In this document: one piece after another, positions 16,241 through 24,392 of the stretch
Layout of the letters: each line of letters starts with the position of its first letter
Position numbering within the stretch: position 1 is the stretch's first letter
Assembly: GCF_008831045.1 (NCBI RefSeq)
Contig: NZ_WAJS01000001.1
Location: 62,001-126,000 of the forward strand
Direction of reading: 5' to 3'
DNA from: Adlercreutzia muris
GTDB lineage: Bacteria; Actinomycetota; Coriobacteriia; Coriobacteriales; Eggerthellaceae
Length of the DNA stretch: 64,000 nucleotides
The notes under the pieces: generated by a model
Seen by the model: the letters and a program-made list of their open reading frames with translations, nothing else
The model's database searches: none
Told to the model about the DNA's origin: nothing
Program-made: the position numbers and the translations under genes

Positions 16241-16272
16241 AAGAAAGGCCTCCCAGTTGCGGGAGGCCTTTT
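16241..16272. terminator. Bidirectional terminator between GIY-YIG and yqeY genes
   Basis: Perfect ten-base stem AAGGCCTCCC/GGGAGGCCTT with a 6-base loop, A-rich upstream and T-rich downstream, between two convergent genes. Confidence 0.85.
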
Positions 16273-16304
16273 GGCTCGTGCGCGGGGTGCTTTGCCGGCT
16301 GCTG

Positions 16305-16748
16305 CTAGCTCAGCTTGCTGCCGAGCTCCTTGGCGGCGGCTGCCTTGTCGAAGTTGCCGCCGGTGCGCTTCGTGAGCTCGCCCATCACGCGGCCCATGTC
16401 CTTCTTGGTTGCAGCCCCGGTGTCGGCCAGCACCGCGTCGATGAGCGCGATCAGCTCCTCGCCCTCCACCTGCTTCGGCAGATAGCCTTCCAGGATGGCC
16501 ACTTGCTCGGTGAGGGTGTCGGTGCGCTCTTGGTTGTTCCCCGCTTTGATGGAGCCGTCGAGCGTCTCCTTCGTCTGCTTGATGACGCGCTTGAGCATGG
16601 CGTCCACGTCGGCCTCGGTTACCTCGCGCCGCTCGTTCACCTCGATGGCCTTCAACTCGGTGTGCACCTGGCGCAGAATGTCGCGGCGATGGTTGTCGCG
16701 CGCCTTCATGGCCGCCTTGATCTCGTCTTGCAGCTGTTGATATTCCAT
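16305..16748 (-). CDS. yqeY: GatB/YqeY domain-containing protein
   Basis: 147-aa all-helical protein of the YqeY family, related to the C-terminal tRNA-binding region of GatB. Recognisable segments are LQDEIKAAMKARD, LRQVHTELKAIEVNERRE, EGYLPKQ and KKDMGRVMGEL. It may act in tRNA-dependent amidation or tRNA contact, but the role is not established. GGAAGGA precedes ATG. It lies tail-to-tail with the GIY-YIG gene and downstream, on the same strand, of the AAA ATPase. Confidence 0.93.
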   Translation of the reverse strand: MEYQQLQDEIKAAMKARDNHRRDILRQVHTELKAIEVNERREVTEADVDAMLKRVIKQTKETLDGSIKAGNNQERTDTLTEQVAILEGYLPKQVEGEELIALIDAVLADTGAATKKDMGRVMGELTKRTGGNFDKAAAAKELGSKLS

Positions 16749-16812
16749 GCTCGTCCTTCCATTAAGGCTCCCGCTGTGTCGTTTCCATCATACCTCGTCG
16801 GGCGCCTTCTCG

Positions 16813-17922
16813 TTAAGACAGGCTCTCATCCTCTTCGTAGCGCTCGGCGAAGTATTCGGGGAAGACGGGCATCTCGAAGCGCACGTAGCCCTTGGCGGGC
16901 TCGCTTATGATTCCTTGTTCGAGAAGGCGCTTGCGATACTGCGAAGCGTAATTGCTGCCCACGTCCATCTTCTCGGCTACGCGCGCGAGAGGCACGTCGC
17001 GCGGCTCGTTGAGCATGGCGGCAAGAAAACGCTTATCGCCAGCCGAAAGGTCAAGGTAAGTGTAAGCAAGAACGCCATCAGCCATTTCGTTGCGGGCCAG
17101 CTCTACGCCCGTAGCGGCGTTCTCGACGTCGATCTCCTCCGCGACTGCTTGGGCCCAGGTGTGGAACCCGACAAGCTGCATCATGTACGGGAAGCCATCG
17201 GTGGCCTCGACCGCAGCCGCAAGGGCGGCGGGGCTAATGCGTTTGCCAGCATCTTCGATAGTGGCAGTGAGGGCGTCGGATATCTCTCGGTCGGGAATGC
17301 GACCGAGGGTGTGCTTGCGCGCCCTTCTCAAGAAAGAAATGCCGTCGTCTCTCAAAAGCTGGGAAATATTATGGGGAAGCCCTGCCATAAGAAGCGCGAC
17401 TTGGCGACCTTCCGTGACGAAGTGCTGATATACGCGAGCGAGCTGCTTCATTTCGTCGATCGTCACGTTCACCTCGTCGACGGTTATGAGAAGCCCGACC
17501 CGATAGGAGGCGAGCTGGTCGAGCAGCGTGCTCATACGGGTGCGCCAATTGCCCTCCTCCGGTTGCACGTTCTCCCATTCCAGGCTCAGGAACTGACCAA
17601 GGCTCAGCCCCCTTAGGCGCCGGCCCCCGTCTTCTTCGACGAATTCCCGCGCGTTGCGAACGGCCTGTTGCAATAGGTCCTCGAGCATGCCCTCGGCAGC
17701 GGTAGTTTTCGCAGAAATCCAGCCCTGCGACTCCGCCTCTTGGCTTATGAGGGAGATGAAGGCCGTCTTCCCTGAGCCACGGGCCCCGGAGACGATGGTG
17801 CATAAATTAGGGTCGCCTAGGCCGTTGTCGAAAGCTGCTTTCAGCTCCTCTACGAGGGACTCGCGTCCAGCCATAAAGGGAGGGATGACTCCGAATGTGG
17901 GAGTGAAGGGGTTGCGTGCCAT
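16813..17922 (-). CDS. AAA/STAND-like ATPase with C-terminal winged helix
   Basis: 369 aa. N-terminal NPFTPTFGVIPPFMAGRE is typical of this group. Walker A GARGSGKT is at 46-53 and Walker B-like LLITVDEVN near 145, with arginines around FLRRARKH and a lid-like helical domain. The last ~80 residues look like a winged helix (LAYTYLDLSAGDKRFLAAML, YASQYRKRLLEQGII). The layout is like Orc1/Cdc6-type and DUF815-like ATPases, but the function is unknown. GAAAGAGAGGG lies before ATG. A 19-bp repeat array occurs ~90 bases upstream and may be its operator. Confidence 0.85.
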   Translation of the reverse strand: MARNPFTPTFGVIPPFMAGRESLVEELKAAFDNGLGDPNLCTIVSGARGSGKTAFISLISQEAESQGWISAKTTAAEGMLEDLLQQAVRNAREFVEEDGGRRLRGLSLGQFLSLEWENVQPEEGNWRTRMSTLLDQLASYRVGLLITVDEVNVTIDEMKQLARVYQHFVTEGRQVALLMAGLPHNISQLLRDDGISFLRRARKHTLGRIPDREISDALTATIEDAGKRISPAALAAAVEATDGFPYMMQLVGFHTWAQAVAEEIDVENAATGVELARNEMADGVLAYTYLDLSAGDKRFLAAMLNEPRDVPLARVAEKMDVGSNYASQYRKRLLEQGIISEPAKGYVRFEMPVFPEYFAERYEEDESLS

Positions 17923-18010
17923 GGACCCTCTCTTTCTTGTCGGTGCGGTTGCTATTTGGCGGCGTCCGCATGGGAGCGATGCGTCGCTCGTTGTGGATGG
18001 CTTTGCAACT

Positions 18011-18055
18011 TTTGCAAACTTTTTCTAGTTTTGCAAACTTTTTCTAGCTTTGCAA
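18011..18055. repeat. 19-bp tandem repeats upstream of the AAA ATPase gene
   Basis: TTTGCAAACTTTTTCTAG recurs at 18011 and 18030 (period 19, differing only in the last base), with a partial third copy at 18049-18055 and a degenerate one before. AT-rich iteron-like array in the 373-base gap between divergent transcription of the AAA gene and the end of the ABC operon; apart from it and the terminator at 18137 I see nothing in that gap. Confidence 0.8.
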
Positions 18056-18136
18056 GGGCGATGAGCCTCGCAGAACGTGTGCAGCTATATTTTCTGTGCA
18101 AGAACGGTACAAAAAGCTTTGCTGTCTGATGCAAGA

Positions 18137-18166
18137 AGGGCGGCTCGGTAACGTCCGAGCCGCCCT
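18137..18166 (-). terminator. Terminator of the Bce-type ABC operon
   Basis: Perfect 12-bp stem AGGGCGGCTCGG/CCGAGCCGCCCT with a 6-base loop. On the minus strand it is followed by TTCTTGC, about 130 bases beyond the permease stop. Confidence 0.75.
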
Positions 18167-18295
18167 GGTGGGGAAGCCGCTTTGGTGGTGGGATCCGTAG
18201 GGGGTGACTCAAGCCGCCCCGGTAGTGGAGGAGTGTCCTGGTGGAAGGGCGGTCTGAAGCTGCCCCTACGGCGAAACCGTGCCTCGGTGCGAAGC

Positions 18296-20503
18296 TTACC
18301 CCTCGGTGAGGGCGGTTTTCGCGATGCCGCGGGCGGCCAGGTAGGTGACGAGCATGTAGCCGCCGTAGATGACGATGGTGAGCCCCGCGGCCATCATGAT
18401 GGGGGTGAAGGTGCTCACGCCGATGGCATCGAACATGGAGTCGGACAGCACGCCGATGGCGCAGGCTGCGTGGCACACCGCCAGCGCCAGCGGTACGAGG
18501 AAGTACACGAGCACCTGGATCAGAAGCGAGCGGTAGATCATGCCCGCATCGCAGCCGAGCTTGCTCAGGATGCGGTAGCGCGGCGCCGAGTCTGAGGCCT
18601 GACTCAGCTGTTGGATGGCCAGGATGGCTGCGGTGGACAGGAGGAAGATGAAGCCGATGTAGAGCGCCAGGTAGGTGATCATGAGTCGCATGCCGGCCGA
18701 CTGGTCGGTCATCTCGTGGGCTGTGATGATGCGCGTGACCGGCCACAGCAGGTTCGCGTAGGCGTTGCCGGCGCCGCTGCGCCCCTGCTCGAAGCCGCCC
18801 ATATCCGAAGGCTGCGTGGCGGCTACGATATCTCCCAGGGCCGTATCGTTCTCGGCAGCGGTCTTGCCGTTGTCGGCGTACATCACGTTCAGCGTTTGGG
18901 TCGTGGGAATGAGTCCCTCGGCACCCAGGGCCTCCACAGCCTCATCGGGCACCACGAAGATAAGCGCGGTGGCGGCCATGGCGTTGTCTTCCAGCTGGGT
19001 GTCGTAGATGGGGCCGGCCACGGTGAGCTCTTGGTCCGCCACGGTGATGGTCGGGGCCGCCTTCGCCACGGCCTCGGCCAAGGCATTGACGATCTCCATG
19101 TTGTTCACCAGGCCGCAGGTGCCCGGCTCAAGATTCACGGCCGGCTGCCCCTGCAGGGTGCGGGCGGCGTTGAAGTCGGACAGCGACATCACAGCCACGG
19201 CGGTATCTCGCACCTTGCCCAAGTCGTCGATGCGCATGGCCTCGGGGCTCGCCACGGTTTCGGCGGCATCGATGATCGGGTCGTAGGTCATGTCGGGCAG
19301 CGACCACATGCTCACCTGGGCCCATGCGCCTATCGTCTCGGCCCACAGCTCGGGCGCGCCTGCTTCCAGAGCGGCGGCCATGTCCCAGTCGTATTCCTCG
19401 GCCAGGGCCAGCCGATCGGGGGCATCGGCCTCCATTTCGGCGCGGCGCTCGCGCTCGCCGGCCGACGAGCCCGTGGTGCCATCGGGGCCGTACCATACCC
19501 CGGCGCTCAAGGTGGCCGAGTAGGGGTTGGCCTTCTCCACGCCGCCGACGAACACCTCCACGAACCCCATGCCCGACGAGAACACGGTAATGGAGAAGAA
19601 CAGCAGCACGCACACGGCCCACAGCGACAGAAACGCCGTGTTCACCTTGCTGGCAATCTGGCGCACGGTGAACAGGTTCAGCTTGCGCAGGTACACGCCG
19701 CGCAGGCGCGTGAGCACGGCGATGGCGAAGCCGGCCAGCGACCAGAAGAACATGAGCGAGCCCACAAGCATGGCGATGGTGGCGCGCACGAACTCGGGCT
19801 GATCCAGCATCACCAGGCCGTTGGCGATGAGCTGCTGGTAGGCGTAGGCCAGCACAGCGATGGCCACGACGAACACCACAAGGCACACCCACGGGTTGCG
19901 CACTCCGGCCCGCTCGTTCCTCTCGCCGGCGCGGATGAGATCGATGAGCTTGCAGCGGCTCACGGTGAACGTGTTGAACAGGGCCACCACCACATAGATG
20001 GCGGCGAAGCATGCCAGGGTGACCACGAGCGCGTCAGGCGAGAACACGAACTGGTAGTTGCTCATGGTGGTGCCGAACAGCGCCGCGGTGAAGAACGACA
20101 GCGCCTGGGACAGCAGCACGCCGCAGATAAGGCCCACGGCCAGCGAGATGAGGCCCACGAGCACCGTCTCGTACAGCACGATGCGCGACACATGGCCCGG
20201 CGTCATGCCCAGCACCAGGTAGGTGCCGAACTCGCGCTTGCGGCGCCGGATGAGGAACTGGTTCGTATACAGGATGAGGAAGCCCAGCACGCAGGCCACC
20301 ACGACCGAGAACATGCCGAGCAGCTGGGTGGTCGACTCGAAGACCGAAACCGAGGCCGAGCTTTCCATGTCGAAGAGGATCTGCTGGCTGCCGATGGAGT
20401 TGAACGCGTAGAACACCGCCACGCCGAACAGAAGCGTGATGAAGTAAATGGCGTAGTCGCGTACCGACCGGCGGATGTTGCGCAGGGCGAGCTTAAGATA
20501 CAT
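18296..20503 (-). CDS. FtsX/MacB-type ABC permease, BceB-like (antimicrobial peptide resistance)
   Basis: Membrane half of a peptide-sensing/detoxification ABC transporter, 735 aa. The start ATG at 20503 gives the canonical MYLKLALRNIRRSVRDY and has GGGGAGG just upstream; the open frame further 5' is not coding. Two FtsX blocks (about residues 60-200 and 620-735) and additional membrane segments between flank a large extracellular domain, roughly residues 300-570, as in BceB proteins. It overlaps the ATPase gene by 11 bases. With the kinase and regulator upstream it forms a Bce module, in which the permease itself usually signals to the kinase. Confidence 0.9.
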   Translation of the reverse strand: MYLKLALRNIRRSVRDYAIYFITLLFGVAVFYAFNSIGSQQILFDMESSASVSVFESTTQLLGMFSVVVACVLGFLILYTNQFLIRRRKREFGTYLVLGMTPGHVSRIVLYETVLVGLISLAVGLICGVLLSQALSFFTAALFGTTMSNYQFVFSPDALVVTLACFAAIYVVVALFNTFTVSRCKLIDLIRAGERNERAGVRNPWVCLVVFVVAIAVLAYAYQQLIANGLVMLDQPEFVRATIAMLVGSLMFFWSLAGFAIAVLTRLRGVYLRKLNLFTVRQIASKVNTAFLSLWAVCVLLFFSITVFSSGMGFVEVFVGGVEKANPYSATLSAGVWYGPDGTTGSSAGERERRAEMEADAPDRLALAEEYDWDMAAALEAGAPELWAETIGAWAQVSMWSLPDMTYDPIIDAAETVASPEAMRIDDLGKVRDTAVAVMSLSDFNAARTLQGQPAVNLEPGTCGLVNNMEIVNALAEAVAKAAPTITVADQELTVAGPIYDTQLEDNAMAATALIFVVPDEAVEALGAEGLIPTTQTLNVMYADNGKTAAENDTALGDIVAATQPSDMGGFEQGRSGAGNAYANLLWPVTRIITAHEMTDQSAGMRLMITYLALYIGFIFLLSTAAILAIQQLSQASDSAPRYRILSKLGCDAGMIYRSLLIQVLVYFLVPLALAVCHAACAIGVLSDSMFDAIGVSTFTPIMMAAGLTIVIYGGYMLVTYLAARGIAKTALTEG

Positions 20504-21500
20504 GGCCGGCCTCCCCGCCGAGGAAGGACACCACTTCCATGATGCGGGCGAAGAAGGCATCGCGGCTCTCGTCGCCCCGGCGCAGCTCGTTGAACACGGC
20601 GCCGTCCTTGATGAACAGCACGCGGTTGGTGTAGCTGGCGGCGAAGGCATCGTGGGTGACCATCATGATCGTGGCGCCCATCTGCGTGTTCATCATCTCC
20701 ATGATCTCGAGCATTACCGTGGCGGCGCGGGAGTCGAGCGCGCCGGTGGGCTCGTCGGCCAAGATGAGCTTCGGGTCGCACACCATGGCCCGGGCCGCGG
20801 CCACGCGCTGCTTCTGGCCGCCGGACATCTGGTAGGGGTACTTGGAAAGCACGCCGTCCACGCCGAGACGCGCGGCCATGGCGTTTACCTTGCCGGGAAT
20901 GCTGCGCGCCGGCTCGCCCTTGATGGTGAGCGCGAGCGAGATGTTCTCGAAGCCGGTGAGGGTGTCCAGCAGGTTGGAGTCCTGGAAGATGAAGCCCAAA
21001 TCGTCGCGGCGGAACTTCGCCAGCTGGCGACGGGACATGCCGGTGATGTCGCGGCCGCCCACGATGATGTGGCCGCTCGTGACGGTGTCGATGGTGGACA
21101 CGCAGTTCAGCAGCGTGGTCTTGCCCGAGCCCGAGGGGCCCATGATGCCGACGAACTCGCCGGCGGCCACGTCGAAGGAGACGCCGGCCAGGGCATGGGT
21201 GACCGAGTCGCGGCTGCCGAAGACCTTCTCGATGGAACGCACCGACAGGATGGGGGAACCCGCAGGCCGCGGGGCCGCCGCATGGACACCGTGGGAAGCG
21301 GCGGCAGAGGCGCCGGCACCCTGGGCGACGCGGCCCGCGGCAGCCGAGGAGGCGCCGGGCGCGTAGGCATCGCGCGAGAAGGCGGCGGCCAGGCCGTCAA
21401 GAGCGCTGCGGTCGTCGGCGGAAAGCGGCAGGGGCGTGCCCGGATCGGTGGGGTTGGCGCCAAAGGCCGAGGGGGTGGGTTCGGTGTACACTTCAGCCAT
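20493..21500 (-). CDS. ABC transporter ATP-binding protein, BceA-like
   Basis: 335-aa nucleotide-binding subunit of the Bce-type exporter. Walker A GPSGSGKTT is at 121-129, then Q-loop FIFQDSNLL, signature MSGGQKQRVAAARAM, Walker B LILADEPTGALD and H-loop VTHD. The first ~83 residues are an Ala/Ser/Pro-rich extension not found in standard members, which start near residue 83 (PILSVRSIEKVFG). An internal start is conceivable, but ATG 21500 overlaps the stop of the miniprotein (TAATG) and so is well supported by coupling. Confidence 0.93.
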   Translation of the reverse strand: MAEVYTEPTPSAFGANPTDPGTPLPLSADDRSALDGLAAAFSRDAYAPGASSAAAGRVAQGAGASAAASHGVHAAAPRPAGSPILSVRSIEKVFGSRDSVTHALAGVSFDVAAGEFVGIMGPSGSGKTTLLNCVSTIDTVTSGHIIVGGRDITGMSRRQLAKFRRDDLGFIFQDSNLLDTLTGFENISLALTIKGEPARSIPGKVNAMAARLGVDGVLSKYPYQMSGGQKQRVAAARAMVCDPKLILADEPTGALDSRAATVMLEIMEMMNTQMGATIMMVTHDAFAASYTNRVLFIKDGAVFNELRRGDESRDAFFARIMEVVSFLGGEAGHVS

Positions 21501-21601
21501 TAGTGGTAGCTCCTCTCGGTCTTGGGCAGCTGGCGGGCGATGATGGCGCCCACCGCCCCGATGATAGCAACGGCAAGCATAATCTTCCCTGACGTCTTCA
21601 C
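21500..21601 (-). CDS. 33-residue single-pass membrane miniprotein of the Bce module
   Basis: GTG start with AAAGGA three bases before the adjacent codons, encoding KTSGKIMLAVAIIGAVGAII plus a basic/polar tail ending RSYH. One transmembrane helix is evident. Its TAA shares a base with the ATG of the ABC ATPase, so translation is coupled. Short hydrophobic proteins tied to transporters often act as regulators or subunits. Too short for most annotation pipelines; function unknown. Confidence 0.7.
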   Translation of the reverse strand: MKTSGKIMLAVAIIGAVGAIIARQLPKTERSYH

Positions 21602-21693
21602 AATGGTCCTTTCTCTCGAATGCGCGGCCCGCTCTCCATCCCGCCGGAGATGGCTTCGCGGTATTCCGATTCGCTCAAACAGTCCTCGCTTTG

Positions 21694-21718
21694 TGGAAAT
21701 GTCCACTGGACATTTCCA
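21694..21718. promoter_or_regulatory. Perfect 12-bp inverted repeat upstream of the Bce ABC genes
   Basis: TGGAAATGTCCA and its exact complement flank a single C, about 95 bases before the miniprotein start. Candidate operator, possibly for the BceR-like regulator or the AlbA_2 protein. A second perfect 9-bp repeat (CGCTTACCT at 21835-21843 and AGGTAAGCG at 21856-21864) lies further upstream in the same 296-base gap. Confidence 0.6.
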
Positions 21719-21897
21719 GTCGCTGTGGAACTCGCTCGGTCGGAACACCCCGAACCCGTCTCCTACATTGCGTAGGCTGCGAGCACAATTCCATCCTAGG
21801 GAAAGGGGCGCGGCGGCTCCATCGATCGGGCTTACGCTTACCTTACGAACGTGTTAGGTAAGCGAAGCTGCCAGGCCCCTTCGAGGACCAAGGGTCG

Positions 21898-23214
21898 CTA
21901 AGTGCGCGCGTATCGCGTGTTTTTCCCTGCGCCGGTTTTGGTCAGTTGGCCAGATTTTTCCATGCGCAACAGCAGCTGCCCGGCTGGGGAGCGGGAAATA
22001 CCGAGGAGCGCTTCGACTTCCGATCGAGAGATGTATTCGTGCTCTTTGAGGTATTCCAGAACTCGACCCTCCTGAATCCCCCCGGACGCGGTTCCATGCT
22101 CTCGTACCGTCGTAATTACCTCTCGATGAGGAGCGAGAAGCGAGGGCAAGGTCGTTCTGAATGAATTGGATGCCACGTCGAACTCGGGTTGTAGATCAGC
22201 GCCGGTGTAGCTTTCCATAATCTTTGGGATGCCCGTTCCGTAGGCTTCGATCAGTTTAAGGCGATAAAACGTCATGGCGAGGTGGGGATTTCTCTGGAGA
22301 GAGACGCCCATCATGAGGTCATCGGCGGACATGCCGGCCACAAGTCCTCCAAAGTTGACGAATTCCACGCGCTGGTCGAAGACGCTGACCAGAGCGGGAG
22401 CGGGAACTGAATAGTCCCGATGGACGAACATATTGAGCAGTGCTTCGCGGATGGCATTTTCGGGATAGTCTCGCCGATCAATGCGGCGCATGTCGGTGCC
22501 GATTTCAGATCGAGTGGCATTGTATCGGTTGATGAAATCGATCGTTTCGCGTAGTTGCTTCAAGATGGAGCCGGAGAACTCGAAGCGGTCTTTGAAGATG
22601 CTTTTCGTATCACCCTCAAACACCGCCGCCTTCACCGTGACGGGGCATTGATCGGAAAAGAGCAACGCCGTGTTGGTGAACGTGCCAGCTTCATCGATAA
22701 AGCCGAGAGAGCACATCTGCTGCTTGCCGAAGGCGATGTCGTGCTCCGAAAAGAAGCGCTGCGCCTCATCGAACGTGAGCTCTTGATCGAGAGAACGCTC
22801 GGCGTCGAATATGTCATGGGCGGATTCTCTGATCATGGCGAGAATGGCGCTTTCGGACGCTGAGGCGGTCATGGCTCCCTGGCGAACGAACACTCCCGAT
22901 GGGCGCACGCCCTTCTCGGCAAGATAATAGGGCCGCGCGGTGCCCCTCTGCACCTTGATCTCTACAACGGGCAGGCCGTCTTTTTCGATGATGTCTGCCC
23001 GTGTGCAAAGGGTGATGTCGGGTCGGATGGCATTGGCCGCGACCTGCGCGGCTCTCACAATGCAAGCGTCGGGGTCGTCAAGGCCAAGGATTTCGCCCTC
23101 GTCGGAGATACCGATGTAAATGCTGCCACCTTCTGTGTTGGCGAAGGCGACCATAGTTTTCTTGATGCCGTCGGCCCACGTGCTCTTGAATTCGACGTTG
23201 GTTCCCTCGTGCAT
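21898..23214 (-). CDS. AlbA_2 (Schlafen-type) DNA-binding / HATPase_c_4 / winged-helix protein
   Basis: 438-aa cytosolic predicted regulator. The AlbA_2 domain is at about 1-130 (EFKSTWADGIKKTMVAFANT, GGSIYIGISDEGEI). The ATP-binding HATPase_c_4 (RecG-like) module is at about 230-350 (NAIREALLNMFVHRDYS, FVNFGGLVAG, EAYGTGIPKI). The C-terminal winged helix is at about 375-438 (YISRSEVEALLGISRSPAG). It is placed between the sensor kinase and the ABC genes of the Bce module, on the same strand, and preceded by five 10-bp repeats. It could be a second regulator of the transporter. Target unknown. Confidence 0.87.
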   Translation of the reverse strand: MHEGTNVEFKSTWADGIKKTMVAFANTEGGSIYIGISDEGEILGLDDPDACIVRAAQVAANAIRPDITLCTRADIIEKDGLPVVEIKVQRGTARPYYLAEKGVRPSGVFVRQGAMTASASESAILAMIRESAHDIFDAERSLDQELTFDEAQRFFSEHDIAFGKQQMCSLGFIDEAGTFTNTALLFSDQCPVTVKAAVFEGDTKSIFKDRFEFSGSILKQLRETIDFINRYNATRSEIGTDMRRIDRRDYPENAIREALLNMFVHRDYSVPAPALVSVFDQRVEFVNFGGLVAGMSADDLMMGVSLQRNPHLAMTFYRLKLIEAYGTGIPKIMESYTGADLQPEFDVASNSFRTTLPSLLAPHREVITTVREHGTASGGIQEGRVLEYLKEHEYISRSEVEALLGISRSPAGQLLLRMEKSGQLTKTGAGKNTRYART

Positions 23215-23225
23215 GACGGCTCACT

Positions 23226-23275
23226 TTCTACCTGATTCTACCTGATTCTACCTGATTCTACCTGATTCTACCTGC
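23226..23275. repeat. Five 10-bp tandem repeats in the 5' region of the AlbA_2 gene
   Basis: TTCTACCTGA repeated with a period of exactly 10 bases, the fifth copy ending in C. It sits 12 bases before the ATG, between the kinase stop and the AlbA_2 start. On the gene's own strand the unit reads AGGTAGAATC, so each copy carries an AGGT that could serve as a weak ribosome site. Confidence 0.9.
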
Positions 23276-23297
23276 GCGGCTGAGGGGAGCGCGGCCC

Positions 23298-24392
23298 TTA
23301 CGAGCCGTAGAGTTCTTTGCGGGTGCGGTCGTGGGGGAAGGTGAGGATGACGCGGGTGCCGGTGCCCTCTTCGCTGGCCAGGCCCACGTGCAGGCCCATG
23401 GAGGCGCACAAGCTGGCCACCAGGTACAGCCCCATGCCCGTGGCCGATCCGTGGGTGCGGCCGACCTGGCCGGTGAAGCCGCGCTCGAATACGCGGGGCA
23501 CGTCGGCGGCGGGAATGCCGCAGCCGTTGTCGCGCACCTCCAGCACCGTGCGGCCCCGCGGGGTGCCGGACTCTTCCTCGCGCGCGGTGAACTCGATGCT
23601 CGTGGCGCCGTATTTCGCGGCGTTCACCACCACCTGCCCCAGGATGAACACGAGCCACGGTTCGTCGGCCAGCACCGTCATGGTCTCGGGAATGTTGAAG
23701 GCGGGGAGTGCCCCGCGTTCGATGAGGAAGCGCGTGTTGCGCTTGCACGCCTCGCGCGCTGCCCCGCCCAGGCTCACCTCGCGGATGGCATAGTCGCGCT
23801 CCACCGAGGTCGATCGAGCATAGTACAGCGCCTGGTCCACCTGAGCCTCGATGCGCTCGAGCTCGCGGGCGATTTTCGCCGACTGGGTGCTCGGCTCATT
23901 GGCGAGCATGAGCTTTATCGCGGCAATGGGCGTCTTCGTCTCGTGGATCCACAACTCGATGTAGCGACGGTAGGCCGCAGCGTCTTCCTGGAGCTTGTCG
24001 GTTTCCGCGGCGGCAAGCGAGCTGATGCGGGCCGCGGTTCCGTAGGCAATCTGCCCTTCCAGGAAGGCGGGTTCGGCGACGAGAGCCGGCAGTACGCGGG
24101 CTTGCCGCAGCGAGGCGAGCAACCCTCGCAACTCGTGGTAGAAGGCGGCTTTGCGGCGGTAGTCCAGAAAGCCGGCGCCCACAGCCAGCAGGGTGAGGAT
24201 GTCGGCCACCAGCAGCACGCCCGATGAGTTCACGCCGAGGGCGGGCAGGATGAGCACGAGGCTTACGAGGCTCAGCACCAGCGCCGCCAGCCCCAGCATG
24301 TTGTCGCGCACATAGGCGGCGGGCGTGAAGGCGGCGAGGTCTTCGATGGAGAAGTCGTCGCCAGCGAGGGAGCAGTGGGGCGGCTGGCTCAT
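23298..24392 (-). CDS. BceS-type intramembrane-sensing histidine kinase
   Basis: 364-aa sensor kinase. Two membrane helices between residues about 31 and 77 are separated by only a few residues, so there is no extracellular sensor domain, as in BceS kinases that receive their signal from the ABC permease. H-box YIELWIHETKTPIAA (His150), N-box VVVNAAKYG, G1 VRDNGCGIP, F-box VFERGFTG and G2 SATGMGLYL are all intact. The start at 24392 overlaps the regulator's stop (ATGA); the longer open frame is not used. Confidence 0.93.
   Translation of the reverse strand: MSQPPHCSLAGDDFSIEDLAAFTPAAYVRDNMLGLAALVLSLVSLVLILPALGVNSSGVLLVADILTLLAVGAGFLDYRRKAAFYHELRGLLASLRQARVLPALVAEPAFLEGQIAYGTAARISSLAAAETDKLQEDAAAYRRYIELWIHETKTPIAAIKLMLANEPSTQSAKIARELERIEAQVDQALYYARSTSVERDYAIREVSLGGAAREACKRNTRFLIERGALPAFNIPETMTVLADEPWLVFILGQVVVNAAKYGATSIEFTAREEESGTPRGRTVLEVRDNGCGIPAADVPRVFERGFTGQVGRTHGSATGMGLYLVASLCASMGLHVGLASEEGTGTRVILTFPHDRTRKELYGS

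Noticed and set aside
20504-20650. N-terminal extension of the FtsX permease
   Set aside because: Overlaps the ATPase gene in another frame, Arg/Pro/Ser-rich; the ATG at 20503 gives the canonical permease start with a ribosome site.
23226-23275. CRISPR-like or coding repeat
   Set aside because: Ten-base period without spacers, in an intergenic position.
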